Part shown: positions 11,901 through 21,900 of the stretch, piece by piece | Layout: each line of letters starts with the position of its first letter | How positions within the stretch are numbered: the stretch's first letter is position 1 | Assembly: GCF_000003815.2 (NCBI RefSeq) | Contig: NC_049995.1 | Span: forward strand, 3,607,896 to 3,671,895 | Length of the DNA: 64,000 nucleotides | Direction of reading: 5' to 3' | Source: Branchiostoma floridae | Taxonomy: Eukaryota > Chordata > Leptocardii > Amphioxiformes > Branchiostomatidae | Program-made: the position numbers and the translations under genes | The notes under the pieces: model-generated | What the model was told of the DNA's origin: nothing | Database searches by the model: none | What the model saw: only the letters and a program-made list of their open reading frames with translations

Positions 11901-14900
11901 CTTTTTGGCGTACCAACACCTGTAGGCAAGATGGGAAATGATATGGTATCAGGCTAGCCCCTGACGCGTCGCGTGCTCTCAGATTACTCTCCAGAACAGA
12001 AAAAGCAAGGATCTTAGATCCTAAGATTCTCTTAGATCAAGAATTCTCTTGTGGTGGGACCGCGTAGCGCAGTGGGACCGTGTTCGCCCCGTCACCGAGA
12101 GGTTGCGGGTTCGAATCCGCCTGCCGTGTTACCGATCTTGTGCCCTTGGGAAAGGCACTTTACACGGCTTTCCTCACTATACTCAGGTGAAAATGAGTAC
12201 CTAGCTTCGGCTCACGGTGATTTACATAATTCACCCGGACGGGAGACCAGGCGCATATGAAAGGGTATGTCACCCCGTAAGGGGCGGTATAACCCCGTCG
12301 TGTGTAAACATGTGCGATCACGTCGACCGATGATGTATGTTCGTCTGTATCTCTGTGGATCTGCCGCTACCAGCCCAAAGCTGCCTAGGCAGTTCCGTGT
12401 AATGAGTTGTATCATTGGCAAATAAATAAATAAATAAAATAAATAAATTCTCCTATATCCTATAAATGTATATTGTTTTACTTACCGATGATCCTCGGCC
12501 GGCTGACGCCTGGCTTCCCGCCGTAGTAAGTGACGAACAGAACCGTCATCATGCTTCCAACATCGGCGGCGCTGCTGATCAGACCAAGCTGACGACTTTG
12601 AAGGCCAAATCTGACAAGAAATTGTCCCAAAATTAATAAAAAGTATATGCATGACCGTCTAGATATCGTTGCAGTTGAAAGAATGTGGTCTTAAAAGTGA
12701 GTAAGCTTGTAGCAGCCCTCGTCACGGTTCACGGTTCGTTATCATGCTTCCGACATCGGCAGCGCTGCTGATCAGACCAAGTTGACGACTTTGAAGGCCA
12801 AACCTGACAAGAAATCGTCCCAAAATTAATAAAAAGTATATGCATGACCGTCTAGATATCGTTGCAGTTGAAAGAATGCGGTCTTAAAAGCGAGTAAGCT
12901 TGTAGCAGCCCTCGTCACGGTTCACGGTTCGTTATCATGCTTCCCACATCAGCCGCGATACTGATCAGACCAAGTTGACGACTTTGAAGGCCAAACCTGA
13001 CAAGAAATCGTTCCAAAATTAATAAAAAGTATATGCATGACCGTCTAGATATCGTTGCAGTTGAAAGAATGCGGTCTTAAAAGTGAGTAAGCTTGTAGCA
13101 GCCCTCGTCACGGTTCACGGTTCGTTATCATGCTTCCAACATCGGCAGCGCTACTAATCAGACCAAGTTGGCGACTTTGGAGACCAAACCTGGCAAGAAA
13201 ACGTCCAAAAAAGTAAATAAAAAGTACATGCATGACCGTCTACTGCAGCTAGATGTCGTTGCAGCTGAGAGAATGCGTTCCCAAAAGTGAGTATTACTAA
13301 GCTTGTAGTAACCCTCGTCACGGTTCATAACTGGAGTACATTTTCTGATTATTTTGGGACGGCGCCACCTACATCGGCTATAAGTAGCTGTCAGAATCGA
13401 TCCAGCCATTGGTTGATTCTAACCCTGATGATAGTGTCTGACAGACACCGAAACGTTGAAAGTAAGTAGTCTCCAAACAGACCCTACGGTGTCTTAAAGA
13501 TAGTATCAAAGCTGGCAAAGGAGTATAGCCGGTCAAAGGGAGTCAAACTGGCACCGTCAAAGTTGGCAAAGGAGTATAGCCGGCCAAAGGGAGTCAAACG
13601 GGCACCGTCAAAGTTGGCAAAGGAGTATAGCCGGCCAAAGGGAGTCAAACCGGCACCGGAGGCGGTGCGGCTATATATAGTCCTTTACCAGCCTTAAACA
13701 CATATCTAAGGCATCATAGGGTCTGCTTGGAGACTAGTTAGTAAGTTAGTTAGTTGACCAGAGTTACCAACCTAGGATTGATGTGTTCAAAAATTGTACT
13801 TTCCCAGAACTATCGTAGAGTGGAATTAGTTATCACCAAGTACAGTAGGGGCATCTTCTCTGGGTAGTTTTAAAGAACGCTTGCAGATAGATGTGCAAAA
13901 GTTAGGTGTGATGGGTCGTTCGGTGTAATATAACCAGCTGCTGCCGCGCCGCGTGCCTGCGAAGCTGGTGTGTTACGCCGAACGGCGGTTATACCGGCTA
14001 TATAGATACAGATACTATCTCGGTTGTGTTTGAAGAGCCTTACTCTATGAGTATTTTTAACTCTTTACTGATGACCTTACCGTTTCTCCATGGTGGTCAG
14101 CATCCCGACGACATAAGAACCTCCTGACAGATACGTCATGATGACCAGACACCAGCACGGCAGAAACAGCTTGGGATTGGCCAGGCGGGCAGCCCATCTG
14201 AAAAAGAAACAAACATACATCTAGTAGTTTAATGAACAATTAGTACTAAAATCTAAGATACCTCTCCGTATAATATCTATTAGTGCGAGTTTTTTTGTGT
14301 GAATTTTTGTTGTAGTCATTATTGTGATTTTCTTGCTGAATCTGTTTGAAACTTTCTTACTGACTCCCAAAAGTCGCTGGTATTGATGGGTGTTTAACTC
14401 CCATACTCGTTCGCAGTAGTGCTATGTAGAGAAAGCAGCATGTACTCTCAAAGCAGAGGTTGAAGAGGAACATCGTGAGAAAAAGGTCACGATTTTCCCC
14501 ATCAACCTCTGCTTGGAGAATATATGTACCATTCTCATTCTCCTGCACCAAGTCTTTGGTATGACTCGGCCGTGGATCGAACACACGGCCTACAGGTGGG
14601 GTCACACCTGCGTATATATTTAAGTCCGTATGAGGCGCGCATGGGACGGGAGTATTTACCTCCACCAGGCTCCACAGGTCGTTGAAAAAATAATAGAAAT
14701 TGGACAAACGTAAACAGGTAACATGTCAGACGAGTTTGCTGGGTCGCTAATCATACTTCTCGGTCAGGTAGCTCATGTTATCTATCTATATTTGTCCAAT
14801 TTGTACTATTTTTCCCGCGACCTGTGGAGCCTGGTAGAGACTAAGAGCGTCATACGCACCTCAAACGGACTTGAATATATACGCACGTGTGACCCCACCT

Positions 14901-17240
14901 AAAGCTGGGTTTACACCTGCGTATATTTTCAAGTGCGCGTGAGTTCCGCATGAAATTTTGTCAATACGCGGCCGAACGCCCAACATTTGGAATTTTTTTG
15001 GAATAAATTAAATTGTACGTCGAGCCCACCTGGCGTTTGAATTACGACTTCAGCGTTTTCATTTCGCATGAGATGCGTATGATTGCAACTGAAATACGCA
15101 ACAAAATTTTCCGTACTGCGAATAGATTCGTATGGGGTACGTATGCTGGGCGTTTTCCGGACGCACACAACGTCTACTGACCGCATGCCTGACGCACCTG
15201 GTGCTAACTGCATTCCAAACGCATTTCAGGTGTGTCAGAGGAACAGTTTCTGTTACATATACTTTTGTTTGCGAGCATTGCCAATAGAGTATTTTTGTTA
15301 GAGGAACCCTTTGTACTACGTATGCTTTTGTTTACAGGCAGTGCAAGTAGAACATTGACAAGTAAACAGTGAAGAGGTTTTTTTATTCATTTGCGAAGCA
15401 GTGAAGCAGTGACACTGTGATTTTACAGTAATGTGGGCCATCATTTACCTTAAGAAGTTATGTGCACTGTTAAGATTGTGTTTGTTTTCACTTTGTCCTT
15501 AATGATTTCCCCTATCATCTTAGTATTTCAAGTACTATAAAAATCACACCCATACACAACACAAAACGTATTCAAGATCTTTATCAAACACGTAAATTAA
15601 ACAATTATGAAACCTTACGCCCTCTTTCAAAGCTGTAATATGGCTCTATATTTCACCTTTATATCATGTGGTTCTACACACAAAAAAAGTGCCATTATCA
15701 GCAAATTAAGTCAAATATCTGTTACACAAAATGGCACGTGTGTCACACAAATTGACCCAGTGCTTGAGCAGGTTCCTCTACATCTTCCCGTCCCTGGAGG
15801 CTCTGTTGGGACCAGTGTCCTGCATTCATGGTGTCCTGCAAGTTGTGACCATCTCTCCATGCCCGGGGTACAAATTCGTCGGTCCTGGCCTGGATCTGAC
15901 ATCATAAACCGGAAGATTCCAAAAAATCCCTATCGACCAGAGGATTTGTCCATTCTGTCCAGAGCTAATAGAAGACGAATATCACTTTATGGTTGTATGT
16001 CCCAAATATTCCGATATACGCAATTCTCTATACAGAAGGCTGTCATTTTGTACACAAGGATTTATCCAAATGGACCTGAAGTGCAAATTCAAATACATAA
16101 TGACATGTGACAATCCCTGCATGGCAGATATAGGAAAATATATCAAAGAAGGTTTAGACATTAGAAATTCCCCAAATGATTGTAAAAGCCTCCAATGATT
16201 GTAAGAAACTTATCCCATACTACAACTCCTGTATTAGTTAGATAAGCCTTAAGTTAAGTTATAGCACTGTAGTTATGTAGATGCCATACTTTGTACCTCG
16301 TACAATTGTTGTGCAATAAAGTTATATACATCTTGAGATGATTTTTTTTTGTCTGGAGTCAGATGCACCTTCGTATTTATTCCAAATCTGGAGTGTGCGT
16401 CGATCACGCTATCATTACGCGTAGTATGCGAAAAGCGATCGCAGAACGCACGGTACTAAATCGTGATCTATGTGTGCATTCGTTATACGGTCGCTCATGG
16501 TGCGTTGTGTCTGCGCTGTAAGAACGCTATGTACTCGCAATACCGCGATTTCCGCGTATTACTGCGTATAAAGCGCAAACATGTAGCGTCTTCATAGCGC
16601 AATCGACCGACGTGGGACCACTGTATTGCGCATCCATAACGTTTTGGGCACCAAACTGCGTACGAATGATAGTTTTGTGCATGTCCAAAACTATCAGGCG
16701 GACTGGGCGTATATTTTCGTTTGCCTGCGTACGTGAAACTTTCTAAAGACGATTCAGATGCGATAGAGGTGCGACTTGTGCGTGCGGCCGCGTATTGAAG
16801 AAATCAGTCAAAATGTCGAAAAATGTCAAAACGGAACTCATGCGGATGAAAATATACGCAGGTGTAAACCCACCTTTACCGAAGCAAGCAAGGCTAACAC
16901 CGAATGCAATGCGAGCGCTCTACCCACTTATTCCTTTTATCAGTGTTAAACCAGAGCATTACAACACAGGTCACAGAACTAGGCCTGTTTTTCAAGTAAG
17001 CCTGGAGAACAAATACATACCATCTAACAACAACAAAAACATCACAGCAATATAACAACATAACAACAGATGTCCAAACAATATTTTCAACAAAATATTC
17101 TAATTTGTCTATTTTGTCTTAATATTTTAGGCCCAAAAAAATTGTCCGTTTTCTAAGACGTCACATTTGTGTTCACCTTGGTTGCAGGCGCCGATTCCGC
17201 AGCTGACATCCTTGTCCTGCGCATGCGCGCTTTTAGACAT
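2941..17240 (-). CDS. Gene A: OATP/SLCO-family organic anion transporter with expanded extracellular loop 5
   Basis: Sodium-independent carrier of amphipathic organic anions at the plasma membrane (family knowledge). Hand-spliced exons, all minus: 17240-17177, 14197-14081, 12610-12486, 11398-11289, 10882-10781, 10223-10130, 9659-9441, 8908-8768, 8285-8124, 7386-7188, 6494-6296, 5947-5070, 4492-4428, 3951-3665, 3051-2941 (TAA). All junctions after exon 1 are GT/AG with matching phase. About 956 residues, against roughly 650-720 usual for the family. Visible marks: N-terminal CGIGAC; WVGAWW signature in exon 7 (about residue 248); Kazal-like cysteine cluster CSCSTEKYSPVCG in exon 11; loop-5 repeat in exon 12; ETKSLGMGVQ in exon 13. 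An in-frame TAA lies just upstream of the chosen ATG. Exon 1 joins exon 2 one base out of frame (see findings). The closest relative is gene B. I cannot assign a vertebrate orthologue. Confidence 0.88.
3200..3640. repeat. Dispersed short-interspersed/LINE-tail repeat, copies in both orientations
   Basis: The pattern 'ctgcatttagccc...gggca...gcaataaa' followed by (cattgt)n occurs at 3240-3326. A second copy at 3490-3530 is followed head-to-head by an inverted copy to about 3590. Other copies are near 9870-9935, 11105-11165 and 58770-58825 (plus) and 18705-18780 and 59510-59560 (minus). The fixed end and (cattgt)n tail suggest the 3' end of a retroposon. Here they lie in the last intron of gene A. 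Confidence 0.6.
5070..5947 (-). CDS. Gene A exon 12: loop-5 exon with fourteen 14-residue repeats
   Basis: This 878-nt exon (phase 0 in, phase 2 out) opens with a CGCL cysteine motif and PPEVL, also present in gene B exon 12b. It then runs through fourteen tandem units of consensus GMPDSGGQRPGTGA (DNA period 42 bp, about 5238-5826). It closes with CPQICGQWKYF and a hydrophobic membrane segment ending at the donor. By family topology the repeat lies outside the cell, between the Kazal-like domain and membrane segment 10. Units differ by substitution (PGNGT, PANGE, GKRPGTGDGA), so the array is not a fresh slippage product. Gene B has a non-repeated P/G/M/N-rich linker at the same place, a likely source of the array. 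Confidence 0.9.
5238..5826 (-). repeat. 42-bp coding minisatellite, 14 units
   Basis: Tandem repeat inside gene A exon 12. The period is a multiple of three, so the transporter frame stays open. The other frames on both strands also stay open over most of the array, which explains the spurious overlapping ORFs. One unit is extended by two codons and the first is shortened by two. Confidence 0.93.
6591..6900 (-). repeat. Truncated tandem copies of gene A exon 11 (decoy acceptors)
   Basis: Directly upstream (transcription sense) of intact exon 11 (6494-6296) lies a second copy of its first ~68 bases, with acceptor, at 6658-6591. It encodes the start of the same peptide (SPYMPNAPQLAAEE) and stops after the first cysteine. 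Two further units, at about 6772 and 6885, keep only the acceptor and a few exon bases, plus shared intron sequence (cacaatac..., ...ggagtcacg). Spacing is about 164, 118 and 113 bp. None has the exon's donor. Confidence 0.8.
7905..8080. repeat. Dispersed ~175-bp repeat, inverted partner at 13835-14020
   Basis: Sequence from tatatagccggtataaccg to gcccctactgtact is matched in reverse complement at 13835-14020. Both lie in gene A introns (exons 9/10 and exons 2/3). Confidence 0.65.
9057..9215. mobile_element. Miniature inverted-repeat element in gene A intron 7
   Basis: Arms of ~41 bp (tctccaagcagatcgtacgg... and its reverse complement) flank ~75 bp that includes ctggcaaaaaagtttacctgg. This is the same family as 13467-13737. 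Confidence 0.7.
10330..10780. repeat. ~150-bp intronic tandem array abutting gene A exon 5 donor
   Basis: Units share tgtgacgatgtaggcaaca, catccaatgacgtggtgcat and gtgtgtagttggtaatgca, at about 10427, 10576 and 10727. The last unit runs into the donor of exon 5 (10781), where the sequence catccaatagatgacgtacc resembles the unit. The array therefore appears to have grown from the exon/intron boundary. Confidence 0.65.
11801..11912. mobile_element. Hairpin element, ~41-bp arms
   Basis: tacgccaaaaagcagttatt at the left is mirrored by aactgctttttggcgta at the right. Related hairpin fragments sit at 8420-8500 and 30800-30865. On its right the sequence accaacacctgt repeats the acceptor junction of gene A exon 4 (11391-11402). 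Confidence 0.6.
12048..12450 (+). mobile_element. tRNA-derived SINE
   Basis: The polymerase III A box (tagcgcagtgg, about 12065) and B box (gggttcgaatcc, about 12107) are spaced as in a tRNA. They are followed by a ~280-bp body and an (aaat)n tail at 12418-12450. The head cannot form a normal 3' acceptor stem, so this is a SINE rather than a tRNA gene. It lies in gene A intron 3. Confidence 0.75.
12611..13330 (-). repeat. 193-bp tandem array carrying three truncated copies of gene A exon 3
   Basis: The string atcagaccaag recurs at 12578 (intact exon 3), 12771, 12964 and 13157, an exact 193-bp period. Each extra unit repeats the first ~63 bases of exon 3 with its acceptor (12803-12741, 12996-12934, 13189-13127) and the upstream intron. 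The copies keep the reading frame through the SSAADVGSM-like stretch. They then run into non-exon sequence with a stop soon after, and the normal donor is missing. The last copy is the most diverged. These are partial exon duplications, not full cassette exons. Confidence 0.88.
13467..13737. mobile_element. Inverted-repeat element with internal 57-bp minisatellite
   Basis: The ends tagtctccaaacagacccta and its imperfect complement (...tagggtctgcttggagacta) enclose three tandem 57-bp units (ggcaaaggagtatagccgg). It is related to 9057-9215, whose core carries a single unit-like stretch. It lies in the intron between exons 2 and 3 of gene A. Confidence 0.65.
14593..14899. mobile_element. Inverted-repeat element, ~90-bp arms
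   Basis: The left arm starts ggtggggtcacacctgcgta and the right arm is its imperfect complement ending gtgtgaccccacc. Both contain an accaggctccacaggtcg-like block. It is immediately followed by the larger element at 14901-16877. Confidence 0.65.
14901..16877. mobile_element. ~2-kb non-autonomous DNA element with inverted ends, containing a LINE tail
   Basis: The left end aaagctgggtttacacctgc is mirrored by gcaggtgtaaacccaccttt at the right. Inner similarity extends about 90 bp (fttccgcatg / atacgcggcc-like blocks). The interior is non-coding apart from a LINE fragment at about 15600-16335, which looks like a later insertion. No clear target-site duplication is visible. Confidence 0.55.
15600..16335 (+). 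mobile_element. LINE 3' fragment (reverse-transcriptase ORF C-terminus)
   Basis: The frame from about 15941 to 16198 encodes a zinc knuckle of the form CPFC...EDEYHFMVVCP followed by a basic tail and stop. This arrangement is typical of the C-terminus of non-LTR retrotransposon polyproteins. The upstream polymerase part is missing. The 3' end is marked by gtgcaataaag at about 16310. Confidence 0.55.
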
Positions 17241-18039
17241 GGCGAATGGTTGTTGGTCACCTCTTTAGATCCTGTAAGGAAGGAGGGAATGGTAGAAAGT
17301 ATGTCAGACAAAGTCCTTCCCGCGCCTGATGGTAGTACTTAGTAGCCCTGGGCCAGAAAACTTTGTGCAGTCACCACAGCAGCGGGGCTAGTCCACTGGT
17401 TACGTAAAGTGGTGTACGTGTGCTCAACTTCCATACTCTTTCCTACGCATGCTGAGTGCTAAGCAGAGAAAGCTGCCGGGTTGGGCCCCGGTTTGGATGT
17501 GTCGTAGGACTTAGCAAAGTGAAAGTCCTTCCCGCGCCTGATGGCTCACTGGGCGGCACCCATCTCCGTTTCAGTAGCCCTGGGCCATACAACTTTGTGC
17601 AATCACTACAGCAAGGGGCTAGGTCCACTGGTAGTGGTATGTGTTCCAACTCCCATACTCTTTCCCCAATGCAGAGCCTAGGGAAAGAGATGTTGTGTTT
17701 CCTGTTTTCCTACCTACAATAGGAATACCTGCCGACCCTAGACTGTTCTTGGGTTTGCAGTGGAGTCACATATAGCTTCCAGTTAGACTTTTTGTTAAGC
17801 CTTTTGAAGTAAAAGATTGCTTGTTCTATCTAATGCAGGATAAATGTAATGCTATCCACTGATCTGATTTGTAACCATTATGCACAAACTTAAAGTTTGA
17901 CACCGAAAACATACGTGTCCTCATGCATTTCAGTTGTACCTGGTCAAAATCACTAGATGCACTACAGAGGCCAAAGTCTACAAAAATAAAACAAGAGAAA
18001 ATCCCTACCAAACGACCCTATTTTTTTTCAGGACTGAAA

Positions 18040-18185
18040 CAAGAAACGCAGCAATTTTTTTCCACGGGCCTAAGCAGAGAAAGCAGCATGTACCATTTTT
18101 ATAGTCTTTTGTATGACTCGGCCGGGGATTTAACTCATGACCTACCGAATGCAAGGGAACACTCTACCCACGCAAACCCGTCATT
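18040..18185 (-). mobile_element. Possible tRNA-derived SINE head
   Basis: Reverse complement shows gtgggtagagtgtt (A-box-like) and, ~35 bases later, tcatgagttaaatcc (degenerate B box), followed by ggccgagtcatac. A related block sits at 14540-14600. The boxes are degenerate, so the call is weak. Confidence 0.35.
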
Positions 18186-19099
18186 GCAGAACGTTCGAAC
18201 ATATGTAAACACAAACAGCAACACTACGGCAAAACAAAACATTGCAACAAAAACAGCCACAGTCCACATATCATGTTAAATCCTTGACACTTAACGAGCC
18301 AAAACTTTATGAATTGGCAGCAGTCCATATTCAACATGATAACACATGTAAATCTAACATAAAATTGAGCTTACGTTGTAGAATTCATGCATGTCACTTT
18401 AAGCGAGTTTTGATGGTCTGTGCACTATGTTGCAAAAGAGATAGAAAGCATAGGATAAAAGCTACACAAAAGGTACGTTTCAACAACAAGACAAGTCAAA
18501 AGACAGAAACCTTGAAAATCCCTCCCGACCGCGAGCATGTATACATCCCAAGTAACCTTCGCGGCTTACTACAGACTACAACTGACCATACGGTCGTTGA
18601 CCTTTCGCTTCAGTTGCGACCGTACGGTCACTGCTATTCAAATGAACTACAGACAAGTTTACGACACATGTTGTCTAAAATGCCCGGTCAAAGACCGTAA
18701 TATAATGGAAGAAGTTTATTTGCAAGTTCGTGCCCGAGGGCTAATTGCAAGTACATGGTATACACATAGTGACAATGGACAGTCATAAACAATATTCTAA
18801 TCTTATATGAATTATAACATTGAGCATATCGGTACGGATTTGTTTATAAATAAAATGGCAGGGCAGGGCAGGGACGTGGGCCTTTCAAACCGCCCGAAAC
18901 AGATTCTACAGGACAGAAAATTCAGGCCACAGAAGCCGTCATGGAGTTAGTATGATTAGATACGTCAGAAAGCTGCCTCACAAGTCGTGACGTCACACCA
19001 CCTACATGACCAATGACCGCGTAGCATTATTGACACTCGTGTCTGTTCTTGAAATATACCCCCGCATAACCTCCAGTATGGTAAAACAATGCCTTTCAG

Positions 19100-19316
19100 A
19101 TACTGTAAATGCATTTAAGTTCGCGGGGATTTAATTTCGCACTGGCGGGAGAAAGGACTTTTCGCGGTGGTTTTGATTTCGCCGTAGCACCATGCATTGT
19201 AGTCTCTTACTGCCATGGAAAGTGTTCGCGGTGGTTTTAAGTTCACGGTGAAGCGCGCGGCCAGCGCGAAAACAGCGAACATTAAACCACCGCGAAAGTT
19301 TCTGCATTTACAGTAT
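19100..19316. mobile_element. Inverted-repeat element, TA-flanked
   Basis: Ends tactgtaaatgcatttaag and ctgcatttacagta are complementary. The interior is rich in ttcgcggtggtttt in both orientations. A TA at both outer edges suggests a Tc1/mariner-type miniature element. Confidence 0.6.
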
Positions 19317-19356
19317 AACACAATCTCATTTCAAAGACGCCTGAAGTTTGTCTTAA

Positions 19357-20052
19357 AGGCATACTACGCAGTTTTTTGCGCTCAAATTTGAAATATTCTA
19401 GAATTAAGAAATATCAGATTTACTACTACTTTTTGTCACTTTTTGACACTTTTGTGTCATTATTTCACGTTTGCAATGTAAAGGATTAGCCTACAAACAT
19501 TCCGCTCTAGGCACCCTGTAACCTTGTGTCCCCCCCAAGTTAGACCCTCCGGGTCTTGCTTGCCACTGGTAGGTCCCCCGGGGTGGGGTAATCAGTTAGC
19601 ACATGCATGGCAGACTGCAGATAAAGAACACAATGGAGACCTTCTTTGGAAACACCTATATCTAATCATTCTAAAATAGCATATAATCATGAACTTATTA
19701 GTCTATTTCGTAGGATATCAACAAGCTAAGGTCATATTCCCTTCAAAACTGCCAGAAACCTTGTACAGAAAGCTAGTCTACTGTACTCAGAGGAACTGTC
19801 AACTGGCCCCCCACTGGGAAGCCAGGCTGATAAGCAAGAAACAACAACACACAGAGGCAGTAACCAGCCTGTGCCCATCTGTTTCTTGGAAGATCACAAT
19901 TTTTATACATCATGCTTATGTGGTGCATTGATGTCGCAGCATCTCTCAATGAATATTGGTATGCAATGCTATAGGGTTGATTGAACTAACAATGTAAAGA
20001 AAAAGTAGGAAAAGCTACTTTTTGTTTTGTTCAAAAATCCCGTAGTATGCCT
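19357..20052. mobile_element. 696-bp element with TTAA target-site duplication
   Basis: Inverted ends AGGCATACTACG / CGTAGTATGCCT are flanked on both sides by TTAA (19353-19356 and 20053-20056). TTAA targets are typical of piggyBac and Kolobok families. There is no transposase ORF, so the element is non-autonomous. Confidence 0.75.
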
Positions 20053-21379
20053 TTAACTAGCTTAAGACGTAATTGTTTCAACAGGAGACTTTTTTCTACA
20101 CAAATCAATTCAAGAGACATAGAGTTGTTTGTAGAATTAAGTTTTTCACACTTTACTCTGTAAGAAGGGGGAGGGGTGGTAGAAGATGTAAACATAAACG
20201 CAACCGTAACACTTATAATCTATGACTGAAGAAAAACAGCCACAGCCCACAAGTCATATTTACTTTTGACACTTGACTCACCAAACGCAGAAAGCACTCC
20301 AATTCTGACAGGCTTACAAATGTAAGACTCTGGAATGAAAACTTGTAAGAGCTCAAGCGTAAAATTGGACTCTTTTTTTGAAATTCATTCATGTTGCGTT
20401 GAGTGAGTTTTTATAGTTGTCGCACTGTGTTGCAACTGAAACGAAATCAATCCCTACTCTGTGGGAAAATAAAGGGTATTATCTTTGGTGGGGAGGTCGA
20501 GGCTAGCCTCCTTTGCAGACTTTTAGCAGGGCCGAATTATATTTCATGGGGACGGTTGCTTATACGTGATTTCTAGCGTTTGCTATCTAATGCCACATTC
20601 CCATTTAAAGGGGCATTCCCCTCCAGAAGGAGGTGATGTTTTCCAATAGATAATGTGTCAATGAATACATAATCAGCCGAATTTTGTTGAATTCACATTG
20701 CGCGATGTGTGTTTCGTATTTACAACATGACACTCACTAAACCCACGCAGACCCTACCCATGCATTCCCTATACGCTTGTCCACTATGTTTATCGTGCAT
20801 ATTTTCGGAATAAATGAGGATCGCTAAGCACACCGAGAAGGCAAATTGCTCATAAGATAGCAAAGAACACATAACAAGGCTAGATTTCTTAGCGATCCTG
20901 AAATTAGTTTTGTAACCGTACCTAAAAGTTTTGCATTGCATTCAGCCATAGGATTTATTCAATTAGAGGGTACTTGGGGAGTTAAATAGAAGACTGAATG
21001 CTTTTGAGGCACGTGGAGCAACTGGGTACTTTATCGCATAATGTGAAATAGTATGCATTTATTATTTCCTAAAATTAATATCTATAGGAAAATAACACTT
21101 CCGTGTGGAGTGAAATCCCCATTTAAAGGATCGTATTCGTTTCTTTTTTGCTCCATAAGGCGAGACCCTGTTGATCTCCTTGCGGCTGTAGACTATTTAA
21201 GGTCTTGAGATGTCACCAAATCCAATTGTTTCATCCATCATATTCATGAAGACAATGACAGCCCAACCCCTCCCAACCTCTTAAGACCTAGCATCGTTCA
21301 TTCTCACCTGTTCCATTGTCTCTTATTTTGTCAGCAGGGCTTGCCTTGTGTAATAATAGCCATAGGCTAGTTGGGCAGC

Positions 21380-21900
21380 CCTGGCTGTCCATACTGAACG
21401 GCCAAACCATTAAATACTAGTAGATTTTAACCTGTCCATAAAGCCAACTTACCAGCTGTCTAAAAACTAAAACAAACAAACAAACAAACAAACAAAACAG
21501 AGGGATAGCAACAGTCCAAGAGGCAGGAACAAGACGCCTGAGAATGATGTAATACTGAACAGCCAAACCAAAAAATAAATTTAAAAAAGTTAAAGTGTCC
21601 GTTAAGCCAACTAACCAACTGTCTAAAAACTAAACTAAACAAACAGACAAACAAACAAACAAACAAACAAAATAGAGTGTAAACAACAGTCCTAGAGGCA
21701 GGAATAAGACGCCTGAGAATGATGTAATACTGAACAGCCAAACCAAAAAATAAATTTAAAAAAAGTTAAAGTGTCCGTTAAGCCATCTAACTAACTGTCT
21801 AAAAACTAAACTAAACAAACAAACAAACAAAAAAGCAAAACAGAGGGGAAACAACCGTCCTAGTGGCGGTAACAAGAGGCCTGAGAATGATCAAGGAATG
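21380..21900. repeat. ~170-bp tandem repeat, about three units
   Basis: Units contain aactgtctaaaaactaaa, a variable (aaac)n tract, and gcctgagaatgatgtaatac at 21541, 21716 and (diverged) 21883. Spacing is 175 and 167 bp, the difference coming partly from the (aaac)n tract. Confidence 0.75.

Noticed and set aside
12051-12130. tRNA gene
   Set aside because: A and B boxes are present but the acceptor stem is not closed, and a long body with an (aaat)n tail follows, so it is a SINE.
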